From: Lignipirellula cremea
Lineage (GTDB): Bacteria > Planctomycetota > Planctomycetia > Pirellulales > Pirellulaceae
DNA: 64,000 bases
Assembly: GCF_007751035.1 (NCBI RefSeq)
Contig: NZ_CP036433.1
Span: 9,405,001-9,469,000 of the forward strand
Reading direction: 5' to 3'
The position numbers and the translations under genes are program-made. The first letter of the stretch is position 1. Each line of letters opens with the position of its first letter. Positions 20,107-29,107 of this stretch are shown here, in pieces. The notes beneath the pieces were generated by a model. That model did no database searches. It was not told where the DNA came from and was given only the letters and a program-made list of their open reading frames with translations.

Positions 20107-21129
20107 ATGGCTGGGCAATCACCTCTGGAACGCCAGTGGCTTATTCTTCGAACGCTCTGCGCGCGGCGCTACGGCGCCACCATTCGCGAACTGGCGGACG
20201 AATATGAAGTCTCCCCGCGAACGATCCAGCGCGACCTGGGGCTGCTGCGCGATCTGGGTTTCCCGCTGGAGCCGCAAGGCGGGCCGCACGGACGGAACCA
20301 CTGGGTGGCGACGCACGACGCCCAGACACCGCCGTTTTCCTTCGATGTCAGCGAGATCCTCGGCCTGTATCTGGGTCGGGCCTTGCTGGAACCGCTGGCC
20401 GGCACGGTCGTCTGGGATTCGGCCAACACGGCGTTTCGCAAGATCAAAGCCAGCCTGGGCGAAGCGGCCCTGGCCTACTTTGGCAAGCTCAACGGCCTGA
20501 TCCATCGCACCGCTTTTCGCGACAGCCAGTATGCAGAGAAATCGCAGATTATCGATGATCTGATGGTCGGCGTCGAAGACCAGCGGATGACGTTTATCAC
20601 CTATCAGTCGGCCCGTTCCACCGAGCCGTTGACTTACGACGTCTATCCTTATGGCCTGGTCTATCATCGCGGGTCGTTGTACCTGGTTGCGATGTCGCAG
20701 CATCATGAAGAGATTCGCACCTTCAAGCTGGACCGGATCACCGACGTCGGTCTGGAGAATCTCACCTTCCAGCGACCGGCCGACTTCCGCCTGCAGGAGT
20801 ACCTGCAGCATAGCCTGGGAATCTATCGGGGCGACGGCGAGCCGCAGCGGGTCGTCGTGCGGTTTGCGCCCGAGGTTTCGCGGTATGTGGCCGAACATCA
20901 CTGGCATCACAGCCAGCGGCTGATCCCGCAGAAAGACGGCTGGCTCCGCTTCGAGGTCGAGCTGGCCTCCCTGGCGGAGCTGAAAAGCTGGGTGCTCGGT
21001 TTCGGCGCCAAAGCGATGGTGCTGGAGCCGACATCGCTGCGGGATGAGATCCTCGCCGAGGCCCAGGCCATGCTGGAAAACGCGGCCGCCGCCCAGCGCA
21101 AAGCGTCCCCCCAGTCGGCCGAACATTGA
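20107..21129 (+). CDS. WYL-domain transcriptional regulator
   Basis: 341 residues from ATG 20107. The N-terminal DeoR/HTH_11-like winged helix is RQWLILRTLCARRYGATIRE followed by YEVSPRTIQRDLGLLRDLGFP. A WYL domain follows from about residue 150 (RMTFITYQSARSTEPLTYDV, YPYGLVYHRGSLYLVAMSQH, RTFKLDRI). The C-terminal WCX-like part (VVVRFAPEVSRYVAEHHWHH, LKSWVLGFGAKAMVLEP) matches the usual order in these regulators. WYL proteins sense ligands, often nucleic acids or nucleotides, and control stress or defence genes; the target here is unknown. Confidence 0.93.
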   Translation: MAGQSPLERQWLILRTLCARRYGATIRELADEYEVSPRTIQRDLGLLRDLGFPLEPQGGPHGRNHWVATHDAQTPPFSFDVSEILGLYLGRALLEPLAGTVVWDSANTAFRKIKASLGEAALAYFGKLNGLIHRTAFRDSQYAEKSQIIDDLMVGVEDQRMTFITYQSARSTEPLTYDVYPYGLVYHRGSLYLVAMSQHHEEIRTFKLDRITDVGLENLTFQRPADFRLQEYLQHSLGIYRGDGEPQRVVVRFAPEVSRYVAEHHWHHSQRLIPQKDGWLRFEVELASLAELKSWVLGFGAKAMVLEPTSLRDEILAEAQAMLENAAAAQRKASPQSAEH

Positions 21130-21196
21130 CGACCCCCGGCGTGCGGTCGATACTGGACGAACCCGTTTCGACCGTTTGACGCATGAAGGAAAATCA

Positions 21197-22732
21197 ATGC
21201 CTGCCGGCCCGACTGCTGCATTCCCCGCGACTCCCTTTTCGATCCGCTCTGCCTGGTCCCGCCGTCTGTCGCTGGCCGCGTTGCTCTGGCTGGCCGCATG
21301 CAGCAGCGGCCCGTTGCGAGAAACGACTGCAGCAGAGGCGAACGCCGCCAAGACCCGCCGGCCCAACATCGTGCTGCTGGTCGCCGACGACCTGGGCTAT
21401 GGCGAACTCGGCTGCCAGGGGAACCCGGAAATTCCCACGCCCCATATCGACTCCCTGGCCGAACACGGCGTGCGGTTCACGGACGGTTATGTCACCGGGC
21501 CTTACTGCAGCGTGTCGCGGGCCGGCCTGCTGTCGGGCCGTTACCAGAACCGCTTTGGTTACGAATTCAATCCGACCGGCGCCCTGAACGAAGACCCGCG
21601 ACTGGGCCTGCCGGTTAATCTGCGCACGCTGGCCCAGCGGCTGCACGATACGGGCTACGCCACCGGGCTGATCGGCAAGTGGCACCTGGGCGGGGCGGCC
21701 CCGTTTCATCCACTGCATCGCGGGTTTGATGAGTTCTTCGGCTTTCTGCACGAAGGACATTACTATCTACCCCCGCCGTACCAAGGCGCCGTGACCATGC
21801 TCCGCCGGCGCACCCTGCCCGACGGCGGCCAGGGACGCTGGACCAGCCCCGATCAGCCGCTGATCTACGGCACCCATATGCACCACGACGAGCCGGCCTA
21901 CGACGCCAACAACCCGCTGCTGCGGGGCGGGCAGCCCGTCGACGAAACGGCCTACCTGACCGACGCGTTCACGCGCGAGGCAGTCGACTTTATCGACCGG
22001 CATCAATCGCAGCCGTTCTTTCTGTACCTGGCGTACAACGCGGTGCACAGCCCGCTGCAGGGCGCCGACGCGTATATGGAGAAGTTCGCCCATATCCCCG
22101 ACATCCAGCGGAGAATCTTCGCGGCCATGCTGGCGAATCTCGACGACAGCGTCGGCGCCGTGCTGCAGAAACTGCAGGACGAACAGCTCGACAAACGCAC
22201 GCTCGTCTTCTTCATCAGCGACAACGGCGGCCCCACGCTCGAACTGACCTCCAGCAACGCCCCGCTCCGCGGCGGCAAAGGCGACCTGTACGAAGGCGGC
22301 GTCCGCGTTCCCTTCCTGGTTAGCTGGCCCGGCGTGCTGCCGGCGGGAGTCGAGTACCTTCCGCCGGTAACGTCGCTCGATATTTTCGCCACCAGCCTGG
22401 CGGTCGCCGGTGCCGACGTGCGCGAATCGCAGACCGACGGCGTCGATCTGCTCCCGTTCCTGCAGCAGCAGGAACGGACCGACGTCCCCCACGCCCAGCT
22501 GTACTGGCGATTCCAGCAACGGGCCGCCCTCCGCCAGGGCGATTGGAAGCTGGTCCGCAACCCGGCGCGCAACCAGCAAACGCCCATCGCCTGGGAACTG
22601 TATCACCTGGTCAACGACCCCGGCGAAACCAAAGACCTGGCCGCCGCCGAACCGGCCCGCCTGGCGGAACTGATCGCCGCCTGGGAACAGCTCGACAAAC
22701 AGATGATCGAACCGTTCTGGCAGAAACGGTAA
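21197..22732 (+). CDS. Lipoprotein arylsulfatase
   Basis: 511 residues from ATG 21197, AAGGA 7 nt upstream. A signal peptide ends in the lipobox LAAC (Cys35), so the enzyme is probably attached to a membrane. Sulfatase motifs: NIVLLVADDLGYGELG (D64, D65 metal ligands), the formylglycine site C104-S-V-S-R108 followed by AGLLSGRYQ, GKWHLG, and ISDNGG. The third position is usually Pro or Ala; Val here is unusual, so recognition by the formylglycine-generating enzyme is inferred. Planctomycetes use many such sulfatases on algal sulfated polysaccharides. Substrate is not predictable from the sequence. Confidence 0.94.
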   Translation: MPAGPTAAFPATPFSIRSAWSRRLSLAALLWLAACSSGPLRETTAAEANAAKTRRPNIVLLVADDLGYGELGCQGNPEIPTPHIDSLAEHGVRFTDGYVTGPYCSVSRAGLLSGRYQNRFGYEFNPTGALNEDPRLGLPVNLRTLAQRLHDTGYATGLIGKWHLGGAAPFHPLHRGFDEFFGFLHEGHYYLPPPYQGAVTMLRRRTLPDGGQGRWTSPDQPLIYGTHMHHDEPAYDANNPLLRGGQPVDETAYLTDAFTREAVDFIDRHQSQPFFLYLAYNAVHSPLQGADAYMEKFAHIPDIQRRIFAAMLANLDDSVGAVLQKLQDEQLDKRTLVFFISDNGGPTLELTSSNAPLRGGKGDLYEGGVRVPFLVSWPGVLPAGVEYLPPVTSLDIFATSLAVAGADVRESQTDGVDLLPFLQQQERTDVPHAQLYWRFQQRAALRQGDWKLVRNPARNQQTPIAWELYHLVNDPGETKDLAAAEPARLAELIAAWEQLDKQMIEPFWQKR

Positions 22733-22854
22733 GTCCCAGATCCTCCCAGAAGAAAGGATTCTCCCACTGCTTTCTTTCCCCAGCGCCCGCTTGAAATGCG
22801 GTAGAATGCCGGATCAGGATTTCGAGCGGCGTTCGACCCCATAAAAGCGGCACG

Positions 22855-25272
22855 ATGGAGCGGTTAGCAATCACAGTCACCGGAGTCGTGCAGGGTGTCG
22901 GTTTTCGGCCGTTCGTCTTCCGGCTGGCTTCCCGCCTGCACTTGCGCGGCTTCGTCCGGAACCAGACCGGCTCCGTGCAGATCGAAGTCGAAGGCGACGA
23001 ACAATCGCTCGCCGCCTTTGTGCAGCAGCTGCAGCACGATCCGCCGCCGCTGGCCCGGATCGACCACGTCCAGATGCAGCGACAGCCAGCGTCGTCTGAA
23101 CCCGAGCCCGGCGAACCGTTTCGCATTGTAGCGAGCGCGGCCGATCCGATCAGCCCCGTGTTCATCTCGGCCGATATGGGCGTGTGCGACGACTGCCTGG
23201 CCGAGCTGCGAGACCCGGCCGACCGGCGGTATCGATACCCGTTCCTCAACTGCACGAACTGCGGCCCGCGCTTGACGCTGATCGAATCCGCCCCCTACGA
23301 TCGGTCCCGCACCACGATGGCCCCGTTCCCGCTGTGCGACGCCTGCCAGGCCGAGTACGACGACCCGACCGACCGCCGCTTTCATGCCCAGCCAACCGCC
23401 TGCCCGGCCTGTGGCCCCCGGCTGGTCCTGTGGGATGCGCACGGCCAGACAGTTCATGATCCTGCGGCGCCCGGCGAAGATCCGCTCCGACAGTTCGCCG
23501 ACGCGGTGCGGCAAGGGCGAATTGGCGCCTTGAAAGGAGTGGGCGGGTATCATCTAACCTGCGACGCCACGCAGCCAGCCGCCGTCGAGGAACTACGAAG
23601 GCGGAAGCAGCGGGACGCGAAACCGTTCGCCCTGATGGTCCGCGATCTGGCCGCCGCAAAACGCTGGTGCGAGGTCGACGCCGACGAAGCGGCCCTGCTG
23701 GAATCCCTGCCGCGGCCGATCGTGCTCCTTCGCAAACGGCCGGACGGATCGGGCGACGAGGGTGAGGACGCTCTGCATGTGGCGGATGCGACCGCGCCCG
23801 GCAATCCGTACCTCGGAATGATGCTGCCTTCGACGCCCCTGCATCATCTGCTGGCGGCCGAGCTGGGCGATCGCCCGCTGGTGATGACCAGCGGCAACCT
23901 GACCGACGAGCCGATCGCCTGTCGCGACGACGACGCCGTCCTCCGCCTGGGCGGGCTGGCCGATCTGATCCTGGCGCACAACCGGCCCATCCATGTCCGC
24001 TGCGACGACTCGGTCGTCTGCATGGTCGCCGGGGCGCCGCTGCCGCTGCGTCGGTCCCGCGGTTACGCCCCGCAGCCGATCCGCCTGCCGGCCGCCGCGC
24101 CGGTCCCTGTGCTCGCCGTAGGCGGTCAGCTGAAGAACGTGTTCGCCCTCGCCCGCGACGACCAGGCTTTCCTCAGTCATCACCTGGGCGACCTGGATCA
24201 CTGGGAAGCGTACCGAGCCTTTGAACGCGACATTCGCCTGTACGAACAGCTGTTCACGATCCGGCCGCAAGCGATCGTCCACGATCTGCACCCGGACTAT
24301 GCGTCCACCCGTTACGCCCAGCGGCGGGCGACGGACGAAGGCCTGCCGCTGATCGGCGTGCAGCATCATCACGCCCACCTGGCCAGCTGCATGGCGGAGC
24401 ACGGGCTGCAGGGCCCCGTGATGGGCGTCATCCTGGATGGCGCCGGCTACGGTCCCGACGGCGCGGTCTGGGGCGGCGAGTTCCTGCTGGGCGACGATGA
24501 GCAATTCACCCGCTACGGCCACTTGCGATACGTCCGTCAGCCCGGCGGCGATCGGGCCGCGCAAGAGCCCTGGCGGATGGCGCTGTCCCACCTGGTCGAC
24601 GCGGGCGTCGACACGTCCTGCTTGAACGGCGCGCCGTCGGAGCAGCAGCAGGTCGTGCGGCAGATGATCGACCGTGGCTTCCAGGCGCCGTGGACCTCGA
24701 GCACGGGTCGGCTGTTCGACGCGGTCGCCGCGCTGCTGGGGCTGCGCAACATCTCGCAATACGAAGGGCAAGCCGCCATGGAGCTGGAATGGCTGGCCGG
24801 CCAGGCGGACGCCGACGGAGCCTATCCGTTCCAGCTGCAGTGGGACGAACCGAGCGCAGACGATACCGCCCAACGTTCGTTTACCATCGATACCCGGCCG
24901 CTGGTGCAAGCGCTGGCGGCCGACCTGAAGCGTCCGCAGAAACCGGCCGTCATGGCCCGGCGGTTCCATGCCGCGGTCGCCGCCTGGATCCTGGCCGGCT
25001 GTGAAGAGATCCGCCGGCAGTCCCAGCACCAGACGGTTGTCCTCAGCGGCGGCGTCTTTAGTAATCGTCTGCTCACGACGTTGGCGACCACGCTGCTGAC
25101 GGACGCCGGTTTTCGCGTCTATCGGCATCAGCGTGTTCCACCTGGCGACGGCGGCCTGTGTCTGGGCCAACTGGCGATCGCCGCCCGACGTTTGCGACGC
25201 GACCTGTGCAACCCGGAGGCAACGTCTTCCCTCCACGCGACCGCCTCAACCACTACTTACGGAGATTGCTGA
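22855..25272 (+). CDS. hypF: Hydrogenase maturation carbamoyltransferase HypF
   Basis: 805 residues from ATG 22855. Domain order is that of HypF: acylphosphatase-like (VQGVGFRPF, residues 12-20), two zinc fingers (C111/C114/C133/C136 and C161/C164/C183/C186), a YrdC-like domain (KGVGGYHLTCDAT and KPFALMVRDL) and a Kae1-like carbamoyl transferase domain (HHHAHLASCMAEHG, DGAGYGPDGAVWGGE, VVLSGGVFSNRLL). It makes carbamoyl-AMP and passes the group to HypE, from which the CN ligands of the NiFe site are made. It opens the maturation block and overlaps hypC by 1 nt. Confidence 0.97.
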   Translation: MERLAITVTGVVQGVGFRPFVFRLASRLHLRGFVRNQTGSVQIEVEGDEQSLAAFVQQLQHDPPPLARIDHVQMQRQPASSEPEPGEPFRIVASAADPISPVFISADMGVCDDCLAELRDPADRRYRYPFLNCTNCGPRLTLIESAPYDRSRTTMAPFPLCDACQAEYDDPTDRRFHAQPTACPACGPRLVLWDAHGQTVHDPAAPGEDPLRQFADAVRQGRIGALKGVGGYHLTCDATQPAAVEELRRRKQRDAKPFALMVRDLAAAKRWCEVDADEAALLESLPRPIVLLRKRPDGSGDEGEDALHVADATAPGNPYLGMMLPSTPLHHLLAAELGDRPLVMTSGNLTDEPIACRDDDAVLRLGGLADLILAHNRPIHVRCDDSVVCMVAGAPLPLRRSRGYAPQPIRLPAAAPVPVLAVGGQLKNVFALARDDQAFLSHHLGDLDHWEAYRAFERDIRLYEQLFTIRPQAIVHDLHPDYASTRYAQRRATDEGLPLIGVQHHHAHLASCMAEHGLQGPVMGVILDGAGYGPDGAVWGGEFLLGDDEQFTRYGHLRYVRQPGGDRAAQEPWRMALSHLVDAGVDTSCLNGAPSEQQQVVRQMIDRGFQAPWTSSTGRLFDAVAALLGLRNISQYEGQAAMELEWLAGQADADGAYPFQLQWDEPSADDTAQRSFTIDTRPLVQALAADLKRPQKPAVMARRFHAAVAAWILAGCEEIRRQSQHQTVVLSGGVFSNRLLTTLATTLLTDAGFRVYRHQRVPPGDGGLCLGQLAIAARRLRRDLCNPEATSSLHATASTTTYGDC

Positions 25273-25523
25273 TGTGCCTTGGGATTCCCGGCAAAGTGAT
25301 CGAGACCTATCGCGAACACGACATGCTGATGGGCAAGGTCGACTTCGGCGGCGTGTTCAAACGGATCTGCCTGGAGCACACGCCCTCGGCCGAGCCGGGC
25401 CAGTATGTGATCGTCCACGTAGGTTTCTCACTGCAGGTCATCGACGAAGCAGAAGCCCAGCTGGTCTTCAGCTTCTTGAAAGAGATGGACGAACTGGGCG
25501 AGCTGGAAACGCCGGAGCCTTGA
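25272..25523 (+). CDS. hypC: Hydrogenase maturation chaperone HypC
   Basis: 83 residues from ATG 25272, overlapping the hypF TGA (TGATG). MCLGIPGKVIE carries the essential Cys2 that, with HypD, binds the Fe(CN)2CO unit. The rest is the small OB-fold (GKVDFGGVFKRICLEHTP, YVIVHVGFSLQVID) with a helical acidic tail. Length is typical. The next gene, hypD, starts 249 bp on after a family B element, so the usual tight hypC-hypD spacing is broken here. Confidence 0.97.
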   Translation: MCLGIPGKVIETYREHDMLMGKVDFGGVFKRICLEHTPSAEPGQYVIVHVGFSLQVIDEAEAQLVFSFLKEMDELGELETPEP

Positions 25524-25560
25524 ACGTCGCCTGACGCGAAAGCCGGCGTTCTCTCCCCTG

Positions 25561-25699
25561 TAGAATGGTCACTCCTGCCAGTTTACGATTCACGGCTGCA
25601 CCAGAAGCCGGTTCGCAGGGAAAGCAAAGACGTTTGCAGAAGTAACGGCCAGGCGGCAGCGTCATCGAACTGGTCGGGCAGGAGCGCCCAACCTGCAGA
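25561..25699. repeat. Family B element, copy 1 (139 bp, no insertion)
   Basis: Begins TAGAATGGTCACTCCTGCCA and ends CGGGCAGGAGCGCCCAACC then TGCAG. The two ends are inverted copies of each other (CTCCTGCC versus GGCAGGAG). The interior has CACGATT-like sequence and GCCGGTTCGCAGG shared with copies at 26916 and 50069. It lies between hypC and hypD. Confidence 0.85.
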
Positions 25700-25772
25700 G
25701 TTTACGAAGCCGCCCGTTAAAAGTTTCGCATCCTCGCACAAGCATGCGTCCTTCCCCCAAGCCAAAAACCCC

Positions 25773-26882
25773 ATGAAATTTCAATCCGAATATCGTGATC
25801 CGGTCGCGGCCCAAAAGCTCCTGCAGGCGATCGCCCGCACGGCGACCCGGCCGTGGACGATTATGGAGGTTTGCGGCGGGCAAACGCATACGATCGTGAA
25901 GTACGGGATCGATGAACTGTTGCCGCCGCAGGTCGAGCTGGTGCATGGTCCCGGCTGTCCAGTCTGCGTGACGCCTTTGGAACTGATCGACCAGGCGATC
26001 GCGATCGCGGCCCGGCCGGACGTGATCTTCTGTTCGTTCGGCGACATGTTGCGGGTGCCTGGCAGCCGGACCGATCTGTTCGCCACCAAGGCCGCCGGGG
26101 GCGACGTGCGGATTGTGTATTCGCCGCTGGATTGCCTGGCGATCGCCGAGAAGAACCCGGAGAAGACGATCGTCTTTTTTGCGGTCGGTTTTGAAACCAC
26201 GGCGCCCGCCAATGCGATGGCGGTCTGGCAGGCGAAGCGACGCGGCATTGAGAACTTCGCCGTGCTGGTCTCGCACGTGCTGGTCCCGCCGGCGATGACG
26301 GCCATTCTGTCCTCCCCCACCAATCGCGTGCAAGGTTTCCTCGGCGCCGGGCATGTCTGCTCCGTTGTCGGATACGAAGAATACGAGCCGCTGGCCCAGC
26401 GCTTCCAGATCCCCATCGTGGTGACCGGCTTCGAGCCGCTTGATCTGCTCGAAGGCATTTATCGCTGCGTCCGTATGCTGGAAGCCGGCCGCATCGGCGT
26501 CGACAACCAGTACGCCCGGGCCGTGCAGCGATCCGGCAACCCAGGCGCCATGCAGCTGATCAACGACGTGTTTGAAACGACCGATCGCAAGTGGCGCGGG
26601 ATCGGCGTGATCCCGGCCAGCGGCTTCCGCCTGCGGCCCGAGTACCAGGCCTACGACGCCCAGCGTCGCTTCCAGGTGCATCAGCTGCAGGTGCTGGAGT
26701 CCGACGAGTGCATCAGCGGCGTCATTCTGCAGGGAGTGAAGAAGCCAAAAGAGTGCCCCGCCTTTGGCAAAACGTGCACGCCCGAACATCCGCTGGGAGC
26801 GACGATGGTCTCCAGCGAAGGAGCCTGCGCCGCCTATTACAATTACGGCCGCTATCGGTCCTCGCAGACGACGAACGTGTAA
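25773..26882 (+). CDS. hypD: Hydrogenase maturation scaffold protein HypD
   Basis: 369 residues from ATG 25773. [10 protein letters not shown] (C34) and [11 protein letters not shown] (C62, C65) hold the conserved cysteines of the HypC-HypD scaffold on which Fe(CN)2CO is built. The C-terminal cluster-binding part reads [20 protein letters not shown] and [15 protein letters not shown], giving the [4Fe-4S] cysteines. Length and order are canonical. Transcription from hypC has to cross a 139-bp family B repeat. Confidence 0.97.
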   Translation: MKFQSEYRDPVAAQKLLQAIARTATRPWTIMEVCGGQTHTIVKYGIDELLPPQVELVHGPGCPVCVTPLELIDQAIAIAARPDVIFCSFGDMLRVPGSRTDLFATKAAGGDVRIVYSPLDCLAIAEKNPEKTIVFFAVGFETTAPANAMAVWQAKRRGIENFAVLVSHVLVPPAMTAILSSPTNRVQGFLGAGHVCSVVGYEEYEPLAQRFQIPIVVTGFEPLDLLEGIYRCVRMLEAGRIGVDNQYARAVQRSGNPGAMQLINDVFETTDRKWRGIGVIPASGFRLRPEYQAYDAQRRFQVHQLQVLESDECISGVILQGVKKPKECPAFGKTCTPEHPLGATMVSSEGACAAYYNYGRYRSSQTTNV

Positions 26883-26915
26883 CACTCCTTTCCCGCAACA
26901 ACGCGCAAGGTTCTG

Positions 26916-27187
26916 GAGAATGGGCGCTCCTGCCCGTTCACGATTGCAGGAGCGAAGCAGAGCTGGCGTCGCAGGCAAAGGAATGACGCACACCAATCGT
27001 GGTACTGTTTCGGCAATGCTGCCGTCGAACTAGTGCTGCGTCAAGGCAAAGAGTTCGGGTTCTTCCAATTAGCCGTTTTGGCGATAGCCACGGTTAACTA
27101 AAAGGAACAGCGGCTCGCGCGAAAATGGCCAAACCTAAAATCGAAACTTGACGCACCACTAGTCGGGCAGGAGTGCCCAACCTGCAG
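26916..27187. repeat. Family B element, copy 2, carrying an inserted family A element
   Basis: Left end GAATGGGCGCTCCTGCCCGT (26918-) and right end CGGGCAGGAGTGCCCAACC then TGCAG (27164-27187) match copies 1 and 3. The interior from 27030 to 27162 is a complete family A element. Compared with copy 1 (GAACTGGTCGGGCAGG) the junctions read GAACTAGTGC and CACTAGTCGGGC, so the insert lies in the right quarter. Confidence 0.85.
27030..27162. repeat. Family A MITE-like element, copy 2 (133 bp)
   Basis: Terminal inverted repeats CTAGTGCTGCGTCAA (27030-27044) and TTGACGCACCACTAG (27148-27162), one mismatch. Inside is ATTAGCCGTTTTGGCGATAG, the single unit that is amplified in copy 1. There is no open reading frame. 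CTAG at both ends may be a 4-bp target duplication. Confidence 0.9.
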
Positions 27188-27207
27188 ATTTGAAGAAGGC
27201 AACGTTC

Positions 27208-28308
27208 ATGACCGACGCGGTGGACTTTGACGGACGGACTTGCCCGGCGCCGATTTACGACCAGGAGCAGGTCCTGCTGGGGCATGGCAGCGGCGGGACG
27301 CTCAGCGCCGACCTGATCCGCCGGGTGTTTCTGCCGGAACTGGGGAACGACGTCCTCAACGCCCTCGAAGACCAGGCGATGCTGCCGCTGTTCGACCTGG
27401 CGTCTGGGATGGGAGCCGATCCCGGCGCGGCCGACCAACCGCGACTGGCGTTTACGACCGATGCGTTTGTGGTCAAGCCGCTGTTCTTTCCGGGCGGCGA
27501 TATCGGCAAGCTGGCCGTCCATGGCACGGTCAACGATCTGGCCGTCGGCGGCGCGCGGCCCCTGTATCTGTCGGCCGCGTTTATCCTGGAAGAAGGTCTG
27601 CCCCTGGCGATGCTCCGGCGGATTGTCGTCTCCATGCGGGAAGCGTGCGCCGAGGCTGGCGTGCAGTTGGTGACGGGCGACACCAAAGTGGTCGACCGCG
27701 GTAAAGGGGATCAGGTCTTCATTACCACCTCGGGGATCGGCCTGGCGCCGGCGGGACGGCGGCTGTCGATCCAGAGCGCCCAGCCGGGCGACAAGATTCT
27801 GGTCTCCGGCACGCTGGGGGACCATGGCATTGCGATCATGTCGCTCCGGGAAGGGATCGAATTTGAAACGGTGCTGGAAAGCGACACAGCCTCGCTGCAC
27901 GATCTGACGCGAGTCATGCTCGAGGCCTGTCCCGCCATCCGCTGCATGCGCGATCCGACCCGCGGCGGCGCTTCCAGCACGCTCAACGAACTGGCGGCCG
28001 CTTCCCAGGTGGGAGTCCAACTGGACCAGGCCGCCCTGCCCGTCCGGCGAGAAGTCAACGCCGCCTGTGAAATGCTGGGGCTTGATCCGCTGTACGTGGC
28101 GAACGAAGGGAAGCTGATCGCTGTCGTCCCGCCGGAGGATGCCGACCGGCTGCTGCAGGTGATGCAAAACCATCCGCGGGGACGCGATGCGGCCGTCATT
28201 GGCGAGGTCGTCCGCGACCATCCCGGCATGGTTGTCATGCGGTCGCTGATCGGCGGCGAGCGGGTCGTCACCATGCTGGCTGGCGAACAGCTCCCCAGGA
28301 TTTGTTGA
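27208..28308 (+). CDS. hypE: Hydrogenase maturation protein HypE
   Basis: 366 residues from ATG 27208, AAGAAGG 8 nt upstream; TTG 27190 is a weaker alternative. PurM-like ATPase motifs are clear: LLGHGSGGTLSADLIRRVFL, FTTDAFVVKPLFFPGGDIGK, GTVNDLAVGGARP and RDPTRGGASSTLNELA. The C-terminus ends in PRIC, whose Cys receives the carbamoyl group from HypF and dehydrates it to thiocyanate for transfer to HypC-HypD. Separated from hypD by the nested repeats at 26916-27187. Confidence 0.97.
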   Translation: MTDAVDFDGRTCPAPIYDQEQVLLGHGSGGTLSADLIRRVFLPELGNDVLNALEDQAMLPLFDLASGMGADPGAADQPRLAFTTDAFVVKPLFFPGGDIGKLAVHGTVNDLAVGGARPLYLSAAFILEEGLPLAMLRRIVVSMREACAEAGVQLVTGDTKVVDRGKGDQVFITTSGIGLAPAGRRLSIQSAQPGDKILVSGTLGDHGIAIMSLREGIEFETVLESDTASLHDLTRVMLEACPAIRCMRDPTRGGASSTLNELAAASQVGVQLDQAALPVRREVNAACEMLGLDPLYVANEGKLIAVVPPEDADRLLQVMQNHPRGRDAAVIGEVVRDHPGMVVMRSLIGGERVVTMLAGEQLPRIC

Positions 28309-28489
28309 CACGATCTGCTGACGAAAGCGGGCGGCAACGTTCCTCAGCGCTGGCCGAAAAGGTCGATATCCGCTACGTTCAAACGACACGGCAAAGCGCA
28401 ACACGGCTGCTGACCGGGATCGCCGGAAACGGATTTCGCACTTGCTGGCGTCCGCCTGTTGCCCGAAACCTCCTCTCCAGGAAAGACCG

Positions 28490-29053
28490 ATGCCTGAGAA
28501 CGGCCCGATTCCCAGCAACACGCAGATGCTCAAGGACATGCAGCGGATCGAAGCGCTGATCCAGCAGATCGAAGCGTCCGCCGATCCGCACTTTCGCGGC
28601 ATGGCGGTGGAACTGGTCCAGCTGCTGATGGAAGTGCACGGCGGCGGCATTGCCCACATGCTGGAGATCGTTTCGGCCGGCGGTCCAGCGGGCGAACAGA
28701 TCCTGCAGCAGTTTGGCGAACACGATCTGGTCGCCAAACTGCTGATGCTGTACTCGCTGCATCCGGTCGATCTGGAAACGCGCGTCCGCGGCGCGCTGGA
28801 CAAAGTCCGACCGATGCTGCGGTCCCATGGCGGCGATGTCGAGCTGCTGGGCGTAGAGGGCAACATCGTCCGGCTGCGGCTGGAAGGCAGCTGCAACGGC
28901 TGCCCCTCCTCTTCGCAAACGCTGCGAAACACGATCGAAGAAGCGCTCTACGACGGGGCCGCCGACATCGGCGACCTGCAGGTCGTCGGTCAGGAGCCGG
29001 AGAGTTCGTCCGCGGCCTTTGTCTCCCTGGATTCGATCAAAGTCGGCAAGTAA
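28490..29053 (+). CDS. NifU C-terminal-domain protein of the hydrogenase cluster
   Basis: 187 residues from ATG 28490. The C-terminal part (about 93-168) is a NifU/Nfu domain: ALDKVRPMLRSHGGDVELLG and GSCNGCPSSSQTLRNTIEEAL with the cluster-binding pair C135-x2-C138. The N-terminal 90 residues are helical and not part of the standard domain. Such proteins carry a transient Fe-S cluster for delivery to apoproteins; one is regularly present in group 1h hydrogenase operons. Delivery to the small subunit with its three clusters is inferred. Confidence 0.88.
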   Translation: MPENGPIPSNTQMLKDMQRIEALIQQIEASADPHFRGMAVELVQLLMEVHGGGIAHMLEIVSAGGPAGEQILQQFGEHDLVAKLLMLYSLHPVDLETRVRGALDKVRPMLRSHGGDVELLGVEGNIVRLRLEGSCNGCPSSSQTLRNTIEEALYDGAADIGDLQVVGQEPESSSAAFVSLDSIKVGK

Positions 29054-29107
29054 CGCCTGGGCGCCGACGCCTCGCCGCCTGCCGATCTGGAAGAACGGAT
29101 TGACGCC

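Noticed and set aside
27094-28932. 612-codon minus-strand frame over hypE and the nifU-like gene
   Set aside because: Shadow of the recognised plus-strand genes; low-complexity composition and no motif.
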